Below are positions 18,415-28,004 of a stretch of DNA of 50,197 nt, piece after piece. The stretch covers positions 1-50,197 of the forward strand of contig CAIKZX010000044.1 in the NCBI GenBank assembly GCA_903832015.1. Reading direction: 5' to 3'. Source of the stretch: an uncultured Actinomycetes bacterium (lineage in GTDB: Bacteria > Actinomycetota > Acidimicrobiia > Acidimicrobiales > RAAP-2). A program made the translations under genes and the position numbers. Positions within the stretch are counted from its first letter, which is position 1; every line of letters starts with the position of its first letter. The notes below the pieces were generated by a model. The model made no database searches, was not told where the DNA came from, and was given only the letters and a program-made list of their open reading frames with translations.

Positions 18415-19731
18415 TGGCGCCACGGGGTATATTCCCGGCGGTGTGCTGCTTCGAACCATGGTCGCGACCAACACTGGACTTGCCGCACGAAATACAGTTG
18501 CGACATTCGGGGCGGTAAATCGGGTGCCGGTGGTGAATACCAACGTTCCGTGCGCCTTAATCGTGTAGGTACTCTGAAGAGCTCCGGAGTTCAGTTGAGT
18601 TTCGGTGACGTGAACTGACTTATTAGAGGTGTTCGACAGAATCACCTGTTCGTATCCCAGACCCATCGGGTCGGTCACCACGACGGTTGAACTGGCAATC
18701 GATGAGGGCAACCAATTAAGCCCCTTCGCATCACCCGTCACCAAAGTCGTGGCGAGAGGGCGTTTGGACGAAACGGTAACGCTCACAAGGCCCCCAACGG
18801 CAATGGCGGTGTTGGGAGAGATACTCGCTTGCACGGTGGAATAAGCCGCCACGGGAACGCTAAAGCGAATCTTGCCGTAGACGCCATCGTGAACCACTAC
18901 CCGCGCAGTCACATCTCGTCTCAGCGTGTTAGCGAGACGAATGACCGATACCGCGGAGGCGGCCGTTGAAACTGCGGAATAGGTAACTGAGACCTGTGGA
19001 GTTGCGCTTTGGGTCAAGAGAGTTTCGTGACCACCCGACTCTTGTACACCCGCAAGGACCAGAGAACCGCGAAGCACAGTGACTTGGGTGGCTATATCGC
19101 GCCGATTGACTATTTGCGAGCCCAGATCAATTAACCGCAGCGAGTGGCCAGGAATCGATAGCCCCTGGAAGGGGGCGGGCGCCACGTACCCCGTCGGGGT
19201 GAAGGCCACGATATTGAGAACGGCGGGCGTACCGCTGGGATTGAAAATACTTATTGCGCCTAAAGAGCCCACGGTCGTATCGAATCCAGCCCCGTACCAA
19301 CTGCGTGAGCCACTGGCGATGCAGGGCGCCACATTCAAGCCCTTCATTGTTGATTCTTGCGCAATGCCGCCCGCTCCACTGAATTGCACCAAGACGCCGA
19401 AATACGATCCCGCACTTATCGAACTGGGATTAAACGTCTTACTTCGAAACCCATTCAAAGTTAATTTGGTGGTGGCGATTGGTGCGTCCGGACTCGACAC
19501 CGAGATGGTAACGGTGCGCTTTTCGCCCGAGGTATTTTGAAGAGTGATCAGACCTGCTTCATGATGTTTCGCTGAACTCAACCCCGTGCAATAGAGGACC
19601 GCCGAATTAGTCGCAAGGTTGCTATCGGTGCTCGCCCCCGGGTTCACCGGCTGTTCCAAGTAATTCACGGCGGCGCAGAGCAGCAGCACCGCACCCAACA
19701 CAATGGCGAGATTTGGGCGGAGAGATTTCAC
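18400..19731 (-). CDS. DUF5719 family exported protein
   Basis: A 443-residue protein with one N-terminal membrane segment (about 5-25) and a long external part made of repeated beta-strand units rich in Ser, Thr, Val and Ala, each near 100 residues. This matches the DUF5719 proteins that sit next to a giant GT2 membrane protein in many actinobacteria. The GTG at 19731 forms a GTGA overlap with the GT2 stop and has AAAGGA upstream, so I reject the longer frame starting at 19824. Role unknown; the constant partnership suggests a function with the glycosyltransferase in the envelope. Confidence 0.75.
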   Translation of the reverse strand: MKSLRPNLAIVLGAVLLLCAAVNYLEQPVNPGASTDSNLATNSAVLYCTGLSSAKHHEAGLITLQNTSGEKRTVTISVSSPDAPIATTKLTLNGFRSKTFNPSSISAGSYFGVLVQFSGAGGIAQESTMKGLNVAPCIASGSRSWYGAGFDTTVGSLGAISIFNPSGTPAVLNIVAFTPTGYVAPAPFQGLSIPGHSLRLIDLGSQIVNRRDIATQVTVLRGSLVLAGVQESGGHETLLTQSATPQVSVTYSAVSTAASAVSVIRLANTLRRDVTARVVVHDGVYGKIRFSVPVAAYSTVQASISPNTAIAVGGLVSVTVSSKRPLATTLVTGDAKGLNWLPSSIASSTVVVTDPMGLGYEQVILSNTSNKSVHVTETQLNSGALQSTYTIKAHGTLVFTTGTRFTAPNVATVFRAASPVLVATMVRSSTPPGIYPVAPLLSR

Positions 19732-22700
19732 CGAGATTCCTTTGCGCGACGTGGCTGAATTTTCCGCGACGTGCGGAAGGTAAAGACCCATTCCAGACGT
19801 TGAATCCAACCAAAGCCCAGCCACACCACTAGCCAGAGCAGCAGGGTGAATCCCGCCAACAGTCCGTTGAGCGGGAGCTGGTGGAGAACCAGGGTCCCAA
19901 TGTTGACCGAGTTAGTTGAAGTGGGTGTTAAATAGGTTGCCCCCCAGCCCTTACGTATTTCTCGACTAACAGAAACGCCATTTACTTCGAGGGCGAAGGC
20001 GCCGGCCGGAGCTAGGGCAGCGTGCACCGTCGCATTAGTAGGTGTTTCACCCGAGAAGGTCACGTTGGAGAAGATGGGGGAAACGACCCCACCCGATTGC
20101 TGCGCAGAAACAATGCCGTGGAATTTCAAATTCGAAAAGGTTTCTTCCGACGCGGTCTGCAAACTTAATGACAGGTCGGTCTGGTGGCCGAGGGCAGCGA
20201 CCAGTCGTTGAGGCGCTGAACGAACTGGCGAGGACTGAACTCCCGAAAAATTTGGTGCCCCGGCGTTCAACACAACAACGGTTGATATCCCCGCAGCAGC
20301 CAGAGCGGCTCCCAACTGAACTGAGTTTCCATCCATCGCATTTTTTACGGCGGTGAGAATAAGATCACTCGTGCCGGAGTCGGGAGGCGCAAAAAAAGTA
20401 GCGCCCCCCGGCAACCCATTCATCGAGGTCGCGGCCGCTACTCCAGGGGCCACCGACCAACCACCTAGCGGCAGTACCGTGGGGTCACCCAACCACAGGA
20501 CACGAAATCCACCCGATTGGCTACTCGAAAGTTGCCCGAGCGATTCCGCCACTGAGGTGGAGGGGAGATCAAATCGACCCGAGGAGGTGTCGAGCATGAA
20601 TGGAACCGCCATCAAACTAACGGCTCCGACGAGGGCCCCCGCCACCACCTGGGTAAACCCAAATTTCCTAGTGGTGATGTCATTCTCAAGAGAACTTATA
20701 CCCAGCCCCATCAAGGTCACCACCAGCACCGCCTGCAAGGCGAGGAGCACGTCAAGATCGGGTGCAAGGGGGCCGAGCAAACCCCGAGAGACGAGCATCG
20801 AAAGCAACAGGGCCAGTGCGTAGATTGAAGCCAGCTTGTTAGCAACTGCGCGACGCTCATTTCTACTGATCACTAGTCCGAGCAGCGCAGCGAGCGGCAG
20901 GAGGTAAAACCACCACGACTGACCGAACCCTCCGTCTGCCCCCTTCACCAAGGCCCATAGGTCTGGTGAGGACCAGGGGCCACGGCGAAGCCCAAACACC
21001 TCAAGCGCGCGTCTTCCCGCGAGCAATGTATCGGCAACGAGTGGCAAAAGAAACCAAACGGTAGTCCCCATAATCGAGCCCAGGAGTCGCCAGGACTGAA
21101 TCGATAGTTGACCACTATCAGGCTCAAATTGGCGAGCCAGCCACACGCCCGCCACGATTAACAGTGGGATGAATGCCGTCGCGGGCGCCATAGCCATCGA
21201 CAGGGCAACCAGCATCACCACTACTGTTCGCTGCCCAGCCTCCGAGGTGCGCCAACCTCGGTGACCGAAGGGTACGTTCGGGCCGTAGGGCTGAATGCGA
21301 AATCCCGGCACATCGAGTAACTCGAAGAGGCGACGGACTATGAAGGGCGCCGTTGCCACGACGACTAGGACGTCAATACGGCCTTGGGCAATCATGTTTG
21401 CGCCGAGCGGCATCGTCAAGTACCCGATTGAAGCGAGAATGCGAGCGCGATTGGACACCTTGTGCTTCAACAGGCGGGCAATACCAATCGCTCCGACGGG
21501 AATCGCCATGATCAGGACTATTCGTGGCAAGGCCCCCATGCGCCCAAAAACAAAAGTTCCGAAGAAGGCAATAACGCCGTAACCGGGCATACCCGGGGTC
21601 CCCGTTCCTACCCCGTTTGGTGACCACGAGGCGAAGAAGTGACGCCACGTGGTCCACCACGAATCGAGAGGAGCTAAGCGACCCAGCAGGGGCAAGTGCG
21701 TTGAGACGAGATTACGAGTGCCGATGACCCAGAAACTCGCCACTGCTCCGATGAGGAGTATTTGCGATCGAAAGGAGGTGAATATTTTTGAGGGTCGGTG
21801 TCGAAGGGCCAAGTTGGGATTCTCGGCGATCTCATCGAACTCGTCGTTTTCGGCGAACGAGGAGCCGAACCCCACGCCTGAGTCCACTCGATTTTCTTGC
21901 CGTTGCTCTTCATCCGCTTCTGGCAAGATACCCCGAGCGGCATCGTAGCCCTCGCGAACCAGGGTGTTGGCAAAGGTCTTGATGCGATTCACTCCCCCCA
22001 CCTGGAGTCGACGAAGGTTGGTATCGGAAAGCGTCGCCACCGATTTACGCTGCTTGCGTCGACTTACGATGTGGCGACGATGAAAGGCCAGCCAACGCCA
22101 TGAGCCCAAAATCGCTCGAATCCGTTCAGGGTCTCGACCGAGACCAGAGACGATCAACTCAACGAGATCGAGCGCTAACAGTTGAGAGAGAATCCAGATT
22201 GTCTGCCAGAATCCCCAGCCAGTGGCGACCACCAGTAATTGATGACGACGTTGGAGGCTCTGGCGCGAAGATCGGCGGACCCCGATTGCTGAAAGAGTCC
22301 GTTCTCCGCGAGCAATGCTTTCCCGGTGGGCCACCTTGGCCGCGGGGGCCACGAGGATGCGCGCACCGGCACTCTGGGCACGCCAGCAAATGTCTAGGTC
22401 TTCGCCGAGGGCGGGAATTAGTGGGTCAAAGCCACGCAAGGTAGTAAAAAGGTCCGTGCGAATAAGCATCGCCCCACCCGGTGCCACAAAGACGTCACGC
22501 TCGAGGTCTTGCTGGCCATGGTCAATTTCGCCAATCTCGTTGCGTTCCTTAATTACACCGAAGCGATCACTGGTTTGTCCAACGTGAAGTAAAACCATCG
22601 GATCTTCATAGTCCACAAACTTTGGAGTGACAATTCCGGCGTTGGTCCGGTAGGCCGCTTCGACCATGATGGAGACCGCGTCGCTGTCTAGGCGAATATC

Positions 22701-22979
22701 GTCGTGGCAAAAAAGGAAGAAGGCTGACCCTTGCACCAACAAGGCCCCCTCATTACAGGCCGCGGCAAAGCCTCGGTTCTCCTCCAACAGGCGTACGTAG
22801 ACGTCCGGGGCGATGGCGGCGATTCGCTCGGGGACCAGTTCGGACTGCCCATTGGCTACAACTAGGACTGAAAGAGCGGGATAGTCCTGATCGGTCAGGG
22901 AGGCCACGGTGGCTTCTAAGCCTGGCCCGTAGCCGGTGGTGACCACGATGGCCACTACGGCGGGGGCGCGAGTCTCCAT
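19728..22979 (-). CDS. Large GT2 glycosyltransferase fused to a multispanning membrane domain
   Basis: A 1083-residue protein. Residues 1 to about 290 are a GT2 domain: VVAIVVTTGYGPGLEATVASL, CHDDIRLDSDAV (DxD region), GGAMLIRTDLF and GEDLDICWRAQSAG with a following AHRES. After a basic linker come about twelve transmembrane segments (about 420-860) with an external part and a last membrane helix near the C terminus. In actinobacteria this fusion is typically paired with DUF5719, as here. It may make and export or extend an envelope glycan. I chose the ATG at 22979; a TTG at 23024 would add 15 residues without better ribosome-site support. It is not overlapped with the upstream GT4 gene: about 80 bases lie between. 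Confidence 0.8.
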   Translation of the reverse strand: METRAPAVVAIVVTTGYGPGLEATVASLTDQDYPALSVLVVANGQSELVPERIAAIAPDVYVRLLEENRGFAAACNEGALLVQGSAFFLFCHDDIRLDSDAVSIMVEAAYRTNAGIVTPKFVDYEDPMVLLHVGQTSDRFGVIKERNEIGEIDHGQQDLERDVFVAPGGAMLIRTDLFTTLRGFDPLIPALGEDLDICWRAQSAGARILVAPAAKVAHRESIARGERTLSAIGVRRSSRQSLQRRHQLLVVATGWGFWQTIWILSQLLALDLVELIVSGLGRDPERIRAILGSWRWLAFHRRHIVSRRKQRKSVATLSDTNLRRLQVGGVNRIKTFANTLVREGYDAARGILPEADEEQRQENRVDSGVGFGSSFAENDEFDEIAENPNLALRHRPSKIFTSFRSQILLIGAVASFWVIGTRNLVSTHLPLLGRLAPLDSWWTTWRHFFASWSPNGVGTGTPGMPGYGVIAFFGTFVFGRMGALPRIVLIMAIPVGAIGIARLLKHKVSNRARILASIGYLTMPLGANMIAQGRIDVLVVVATAPFIVRRLFELLDVPGFRIQPYGPNVPFGHRGWRTSEAGQRTVVVMLVALSMAMAPATAFIPLLIVAGVWLARQFEPDSGQLSIQSWRLLGSIMGTTVWFLLPLVADTLLAGRRALEVFGLRRGPWSSPDLWALVKGADGGFGQSWWFYLLPLAALLGLVISRNERRAVANKLASIYALALLLSMLVSRGLLGPLAPDLDVLLALQAVLVVTLMGLGISSLENDITTRKFGFTQVVAGALVGAVSLMAVPFMLDTSSGRFDLPSTSVAESLGQLSSSQSGGFRVLWLGDPTVLPLGGWSVAPGVAAATSMNGLPGGATFFAPPDSGTSDLILTAVKNAMDGNSVQLGAALAAAGISTVVVLNAGAPNFSGVQSSPVRSAPQRLVAALGHQTDLSLSLQTASEETFSNLKFHGIVSAQQSGGVVSPIFSNVTFSGETPTNATVHAALAPAGAFALEVNGVSVSREIRKGWGATYLTPTSTNSVNIGTLVLHQLPLNGLLAGFTLLLWLVVWLGFGWIQRLEWVFTFRTSRKIQPRRAKESR

Positions 22980-23057
22980 TAGACACTCAAGGCTAGTTGG
23001 AGAATTTGACGGTTTCGGCCCCAAAAAGGCTTATCAACACTAAGAAATTTAAAAGTT

Positions 23058-24170
23058 TCAGCCCTGGGCGATGCGGTAGGCCTCGAGGTGTTGGGCGACC
23101 GATGCCTCCCAAGTGAACTGCTGAGCGCGCAGTCTCGCCGCAGTCATTCGTGCCTTTCGGCTTCGTGGCGGCTCGGCTAGGGCGTCGGCCAACGCTTGGG
23201 CCAGTTCGCCCGCGTCACCCGGGGCGGCGTAGTGCGCCACGCTCCCGGCTATCTCGGCCATAACGGTCTTGGCGCTAGTCACGACCGAAGCGCCCACCGC
23301 CATTGCTTCCAGTACGGGAAGCCCAAAACCCTCACCTCGCGAGGGGTACGCCACCACCTCGGCCCCACGCAGCAATGCGGGTAACAGCTCATCTGATACA
23401 AAACCCAACTTCCGGATCCGATTGCGAACCGGATGGCGCTCGAGTAGTGAAGTGAAACTCCCTTCGCCCCAACCTGCTTGCCCTGCTATCCACAACTCAA
23501 TATCATCATTGTCTCGGGCCAGTTCCGCGAAAGCGTGCAAGAGTACATCGAGACCCTTGCGCGGCTCAAGTGTTCCCACAAATAGAACGTAGGGCGTAGT
23601 CGTGCTGAGCCCACTTTGCGCGAAAAGCACTTCGTCGTCGATGCCTGAAGTTGAAAAACGCTGCAAATCGACGCCGTGAGGTGCCACAACGATTGGTGCC
23701 AAAGTAGGCACTGTGTCAGCCAACAGTCGAGCAGTGAAATCGCTCACGCAAATTAAAACATCAGCATGTTTCGCGGCGAAACGGATCGCCTGTCGAAAAT
23801 ACCGAACCTTCGAGGATTCGTGCCATTCAGGATTGGTAAAGAAAGTTAGGTCGTGAATCGTGACCACCGTTGGACGACTCGAATGGTGAGGCATGGTGTA
23901 ATGCGGAGAGTGCCATACATCAACACTCTTCATCGCCTCACTTCGGCCAAGGATTTCACGTTCGTAGAGCAGGCGCAGGGCTCGATTAGAGGGGGCCCGA
24001 CCACTTAGTTGAGCCCCGGGGGCAATCTCTCTCCAGCGTTCAGTATCAGTAGAGCGTGTAAACAAATTGGTCGCAACATGACCGGGTAACCGATGCGCGA
24101 GTTCGACGATGTAACGACCCGCACCTGCGGGTTGGGCGGGAACGGCCGAAACATCGAGACCAACCCTCAT
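23058..24170 (-). CDS. GT4 family glycosyltransferase
   Basis: A 370-residue GT-B enzyme. The N-terminal domain starts MRVGLDVSAVPAQPAGAGRY, with the glycine-rich acceptor loop; the C-terminal domain has FVGTLEPRKGLDVLLHA and the nucleotide-sugar motif PSRGEGFGLPVLEAMA (EX7E type). It resembles mannosyltransferases of polysaccharide synthesis. The ATG at 24170 overlaps the stop of the preceding GT4 gene (ATGA). A longer in-frame extension to 24416 lies inside that gene in another frame and is rejected. Soluble or peripheral, acting in the cytoplasm. GDP-mannose is a likely donor given the neighbours. Confidence 0.88.
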   Translation of the reverse strand: MRVGLDVSAVPAQPAGAGRYIVELAHRLPGHVATNLFTRSTDTERWREIAPGAQLSGRAPSNRALRLLYEREILGRSEAMKSVDVWHSPHYTMPHHSSRPTVVTIHDLTFFTNPEWHESSKVRYFRQAIRFAAKHADVLICVSDFTARLLADTVPTLAPIVVAPHGVDLQRFSTSGIDDEVLFAQSGLSTTTPYVLFVGTLEPRKGLDVLLHAFAELARDNDDIELWIAGQAGWGEGSFTSLLERHPVRNRIRKLGFVSDELLPALLRGAEVVAYPSRGEGFGLPVLEAMAVGASVVTSAKTVMAEIAGSVAHYAAPGDAGELAQALADALAEPPRSRKARMTAARLRAQQFTWEASVAQHLEAYRIAQG

Positions 24171-25243
24171 CGCCAAGCCCTCAGGTGGTCTCGGGCCATC
24201 TGGGCCCAGGTAAGCGAAGCCACCGAGCTCTGGCGCCGCCGCCGATCGGTAGCGGCAGAACTCAATTGCACGGAATCGAGGAGCCCCTGAACGATTGACT
24301 CGATATCCAATGGATTCACCAGTACGACTTCGGGGTTGCTCACTACCGACGGGGTGGTGAAACTTGCGACTACCGGCGTTCCCTGCGCGAGAGCTTCTAT
24401 CGGAGGCAGTCCCCAACCTTCAGCCAATGGAACGTACGCCATGATCCTCGCATCGCGCAGTAGTCCCTTTAACAAGTCCCGCGGAACCATGCCAACAGCG
24501 ATTGCGTCACCTAGGTACTCTCGCCCCCAACCCGGCGGGCCCGCTATCACCAGTCGTCCGAGAGCCGGTTCGCGCCGAGTAGCTACGGCGTGTGCACGGA
24601 TGAGTCGTTCTAAATTCTTGCGCGGTTCGCGGGTTCCGACGTAGAGGGTGAACGGTCCTTCGACACCGTGTTCGGCCAAGAAATTTCTCACCGTAGTGGT
24701 CGACACTGGCTCTACCCCATCATCATCGACACCCAAATGAATTGGGGTGATGCGTGATTCCTTCACTCCTTCATTCAAGAGGCGGTCAACTAATGGGGGT
24801 GATGGAACAAAAAGATGTAGCGAGTCATTCTTTAGAATCAGTCGAAACCGTGACTCGTGGAACTTGGCTCCCCTTCGACTGGTGGTGCCAGGATCATCAC
24901 GCCACAGCACGTCATGGATTGTGACGCTGTGTATCGCACCCTTCACGCCACCGGTGAAGGGACCCGCGAAGGTTGGGGCGTGGACTACATCCACGTCTTT
25001 GGGGACTCCTAATGCCATCCGGCGCCAGAGCACGGTCAACGCGGTGAGAGTAGTTGGCGCCTCGACCAGGGGAATTGGCAAATCCGAACTGCCGACACCA
25101 CCCTTTGGTACTAATCCCAGAACCTCTTCGTCCGAAGTCGCTACTTCACCCAGACCTTGAACCAGTCCGCGCACGTACGTGCCGATGCCACCCGGTTGGG
25201 CTCGGTACAACTGATCGAGCGAAATCAGTATGCGCTTAGTCAC
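24167..25243 (-). CDS. GT4 family glycosyltransferase
   Basis: A 358-residue GT-B enzyme paralogous to its downstream neighbour. It starts ISLDQLYRAQPGGIGTYVRGL and carries YVGTREPRKNLERLIRAH and VPLAEGWGLPPIEALAQG in the donor domain. Its GTG start overlaps the stop of the upstream gene (GTGA) and its stop overlaps the next start (ATGA). The pair of related GT4 enzymes may add successive residues of the same sugar. Donor is inferred, not shown. Confidence 0.88.
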   Translation of the reverse strand: MTKRILISLDQLYRAQPGGIGTYVRGLVQGLGEVATSDEEVLGLVPKGGVGSSDLPIPLVEAPTTLTALTVLWRRMALGVPKDVDVVHAPTFAGPFTGGVKGAIHSVTIHDVLWRDDPGTTSRRGAKFHESRFRLILKNDSLHLFVPSPPLVDRLLNEGVKESRITPIHLGVDDDGVEPVSTTTVRNFLAEHGVEGPFTLYVGTREPRKNLERLIRAHAVATRREPALGRLVIAGPPGWGREYLGDAIAVGMVPRDLLKGLLRDARIMAYVPLAEGWGLPPIEALAQGTPVVASFTTPSVVSNPEVVLVNPLDIESIVQGLLDSVQLSSAATDRRRRQSSVASLTWAQMARDHLRAWR

Positions 25244-26241
25244 GCTGAATAGTCTCGCAGAATGTCACGGTAAATCGTGTGGTACTGCTGGGCAACGGTG
25301 TTGGGCTCAAAATCCCGTGCTCTCTCAATACCCGCTGCTCGCATCAACTTTCGTCGAGAGTCGTTGTGCCATATCTCTCGGAGGGTCTCCATGAAGTCCT
25401 GTTCTGGTTCGACGAGCGCAGCTGACCCACCAAGAACTTCAAAATTTATGTCACTGAAGCGAGCCATTGTTGGTACTCCGGCGGACAAGGCCGCCACACA
25501 AAAGGAGGGGAAGCGTGCGCCATCGGAGATATCAATGACCACCCGCGCACGCTGCAGGGCCTCGGTGGCCTTGCTTCGTGTAACGAGCCGAATCTTTCCC
25601 ACTTTGTCTCGGATCTCTTTGTTGACATCTTTACTTCCGATAATCAAAATTTCGGCGTTCACGGTCTTAGCGAAGGCGGAAATATCGGGTAGCCGGGCCA
25701 ACAATCGGTCCTGGCCACCGGCCACATTCACCACCAGACATTTTCCGCTGGTGACTAGAGGTTGAGTTGGCACGAGCGGCGGTGCTGTCACTATTTGGTT
25801 TCGACGTGAGCGCAAAATGGCACTGACCTCGTGAGCGCCAGTGCGGGTCGAAACTACGAGAGTGGCGCCATGGTTTAGGGCTCGTTGCAAATCTCTAATG
25901 CGGGGATGCATTTTCGCTCTAGAGCGCAGGGGTCTCAGATCATCAAGACTAATTACGAGCGGAATGTACCGGGTGGGAGGCAACGTGTCTCCCGCTACGT
26001 GCAGGAGATTTACACTCGGAAATAGTTTGTCAAAGGCCTTTCCCCGTCCCACGCGCCAGCACCTCTGGCGCCAGCGTCGGCGGCGGATTCGCAACTCGTC
26101 CGTCGAGCGTCGTTTCGAACTGGAGTGAAACTCGCGAAGTTCCAGAGATTGAATTCGCTGCAGCGCCTCAGCGAGGGCAAGGGTGGTGTTGCTCATCGAT
26201 TCCAATGAACCGTCGAGATCAAGTGCAATAAGGGGTTTCAT
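25240..26241 (-). CDS. Divergent GT-B glycosyltransferase-like protein
   Basis: A 333-residue protein in the operon between the serine hydrolase-like gene and the GT4 pair. A basic N-terminal part (RRRRWRQR near residue 55) is followed by a C-terminal domain with LVVNVAGGQDRLLARLPDIS, ALQRARVVIDISDGARFPSFCVAALSAGVPTMA and a closing helix ERARDFEPNTVAQQY, the layout of a GT4 donor domain. The normal EX7E motif is altered (FPSFCVAALSAG), so activity as a transferase is uncertain. ATG start overlaps the upstream stop (ATGA); stop overlaps the next GTG. Confidence 0.6.
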   Translation of the reverse strand: MKPLIALDLDGSLESMSNTTLALAEALQRIQSLELREFHSSSKRRSTDELRIRRRRWRQRCWRVGRGKAFDKLFPSVNLLHVAGDTLPPTRYIPLVISLDDLRPLRSRAKMHPRIRDLQRALNHGATLVVSTRTGAHEVSAILRSRRNQIVTAPPLVPTQPLVTSGKCLVVNVAGGQDRLLARLPDISAFAKTVNAEILIIGSKDVNKEIRDKVGKIRLVTRSKATEALQRARVVIDISDGARFPSFCVAALSAGVPTMARFSDINFEVLGGSAALVEPEQDFMETLREIWHNDSRRKLMRAAGIERARDFEPNTVAQQYHTIYRDILRDYSA

Positions 26242-27041
26242 GACTGCAGCAATTCATCACGCACTGCACTGGTGAGTGGTCCCCAGAGTTGGGTCGCCCA
26301 AGGGCCAAACTCAACACTGCTCGTGGCCACCAGAGCAATTCCCTCTTCGATATTGACCAAAAGAAATGCTCCACTTTGTCCAAAGTGTCCAAAGCTACTG
26401 GAGGGCCAGTCCCCCATCCAATGATTCTTTTCTCCGCGAATTTCAACACCTAAGCCCCACCAACAAGGCTCGAAACGTCCAAAACCGGGGACGACTCCAC
26501 TCAACTCCGGCAAATGTACGCTCCGCACAACGTCGCGTCCTTTCTCGGTCATTAGATTGGGCGAGAGCCATTCCGTCGCCACCCGAGCCAAATCCTCACC
26601 AGTACCAATCACGCCTGAACTGGGACGCCCCTCGAGGCTCGCCGATAGGCCGAGAGGACGAAATATTTCTCTCTCCCATTTGGTCTTCGGGTCATCGTCG
26701 GACATGAACTGCACCGCCAGGTCAATGCCAAGATTTGAGTACACGCGTCTAGTTCCTACGGGAGATATCGGTGCGCCCTCTTCAAAGCCCAGACCGCTGG
26801 AGTGTGAAAGCAGATCGGCCAAAGTTGCCCCCTGTGGCCCAGCCGGGGCCTCACCTAAATGAGGGTCGCTCTCGTAGGCGAGAGCGAATTCAATGCTCGC
26901 CACCGATTTCGACACTGAGGCCCACGAACGCAGCTCCGCGGTTGGACCATAGCGAAATGCCTCGTAAACGCCACCGGTTTCTCGGCGGAGCCCAATAAGT
27001 GCTGGTTCGCCGGGCCACGGGGTTACAAGTGAGTTTTGCAC
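26238..27041 (-). CDS. Serine hydrolase of the beta-lactamase fold
   Basis: A 267-residue protein with the active-site motifs of class C beta-lactamase-like serine hydrolases: SxxK as Ser42-Val-Ser-Lys45, YxN as YSNLG, and HFGQSG as the third motif. HSSGLGFE after the first helix is also characteristic. No signal peptide is present, so it should act in the cytoplasm, which argues against a penicillin-binding role and for an esterase or peptidase. It is short for the family. GTG start with AAGGGG upstream. It is the first gene of the glycosyltransferase operon, divergent from cofD. Confidence 0.75.
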   Translation of the reverse strand: MQNSLVTPWPGEPALIGLRRETGGVYEAFRYGPTAELRSWASVSKSVASIEFALAYESDPHLGEAPAGPQGATLADLLSHSSGLGFEEGAPISPVGTRRVYSNLGIDLAVQFMSDDDPKTKWEREIFRPLGLSASLEGRPSSGVIGTGEDLARVATEWLSPNLMTEKGRDVVRSVHLPELSGVVPGFGRFEPCWWGLGVEIRGEKNHWMGDWPSSSFGHFGQSGAFLLVNIEEGIALVATSSVEFGPWATQLWGPLTSAVRDELLQS

Positions 27042-27080
27042 GCCCCTTCAGTGTAGTGAGCAGCCCCTAAGGTTTTGGTT

Positions 27081-28004
27081 GTGATAACTGTTCTCTGCGG
27101 CGGTGTTGGCGCCGCCCGACTTCTCAGCCTTCTAGAGCGTGAGGCTCGTGAGTTCAAATTTACGGCCGTGGTCAATGTCGCCGATGATCTGGTCCTTCAC
27201 GGACTGACCATCTGCCCTGATTTGGACACCGTGACCTACACCTTGGCAAAGATTAACAACGAAGTCATGGGATGGGGCTTGGTTGATGAAACGTGGCGAG
27301 TTAACAAGGAGCTCGAAAAACTGGGCGGGCAAGCCTGGTTTCAGCTTGGTGATCGCGACATGGCCACACACCTTTATCGCAGTCAGCGACTCGCTGAAGG
27401 AGCGACCAAGACTGAAGTGGCTAGAGAATTAGCCGCCCACCACAAGGTTGGCCTTCCGATTCTTCCGGTGACTGACGAACACGTGGCGACCTATCTGGAA
27501 ACCGATATTGGGGAACTAAGTTTCCAAGAATATTTTGTTAAGCATCGTCACAACGTGCCGGTTTACAAAATCACCTTTCGCGGGATAGAAGAAGCCACAC
27601 CAACCAATGAGGTAATGGCTGCACTGTCGACCTCCGAGCGCATCATCATCGCCCCTTCAAATCCACTTCTTTCTATCGCTCCAGTTCTGGCGGTACCAGG
27701 GGTACGCGAGTTGCTACAAACTCGACGGGAATCAATTGCCGCCGTATCACCGCTGATTGGGGGTCGCGCTCTGAAGGGGCCCGCCGATCACCTAATGAGC
27801 GAACTTGGTTTTGAGCCCTCCTCCTATGGCGTGGCCGCGTACTACGGCGACTTGGTTGGTCACTGGTTTATTGACGAAGTCGACATCGACCAAGCGGAAA
27901 AGATTGAAGGGTTGGGCGTGAGCGTTACCGTTCTCCCAACAATCATGGCGGAGCCGACCTCGGCCTCGGCCCTCGCCCAGGGAATACTTTCGTGGCTCAG
28001 CTAG
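27081..28004 (+). CDS. cofD: 2-phospho-L-lactate transferase (F420 biosynthesis)
   Basis: A 307-residue CofD/FbiA enzyme that moves a lactyl- or enolpyruvyl-phosphate unit onto the deazaflavin Fo to make F420-0. Family features are ITVLCGGVGAARLL at the N terminus, NVADDLVLHGLTICPDLDTV, GDRDMATHLYR and APSNPLLSIAPVLAVPG. GTG 27081 matches the family N terminus and has TAAGG eight bases upstream; a TTG at 27075 is too close to it. The bases TAAGGT could equally be a -10 box. cofE overlaps its 3' end by 13 bases. Confidence 0.93.
   Translation: MITVLCGGVGAARLLSLLEREAREFKFTAVVNVADDLVLHGLTICPDLDTVTYTLAKINNEVMGWGLVDETWRVNKELEKLGGQAWFQLGDRDMATHLYRSQRLAEGATKTEVARELAAHHKVGLPILPVTDEHVATYLETDIGELSFQEYFVKHRHNVPVYKITFRGIEEATPTNEVMAALSTSERIIIAPSNPLLSIAPVLAVPGVRELLQTRRESIAAVSPLIGGRALKGPADHLMSELGFEPSSYGVAAYYGDLVGHWFIDEVDIDQAEKIEGLGVSVTVLPTIMAEPTSASALAQGILSWLS

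Noticed and set aside
24171-24416. N-terminal extension of the GT4 protein
   Set aside because: It lies inside the upstream GT4 gene in another frame; the true N terminus MRVGLDVS starts at the overlapping ATGA.
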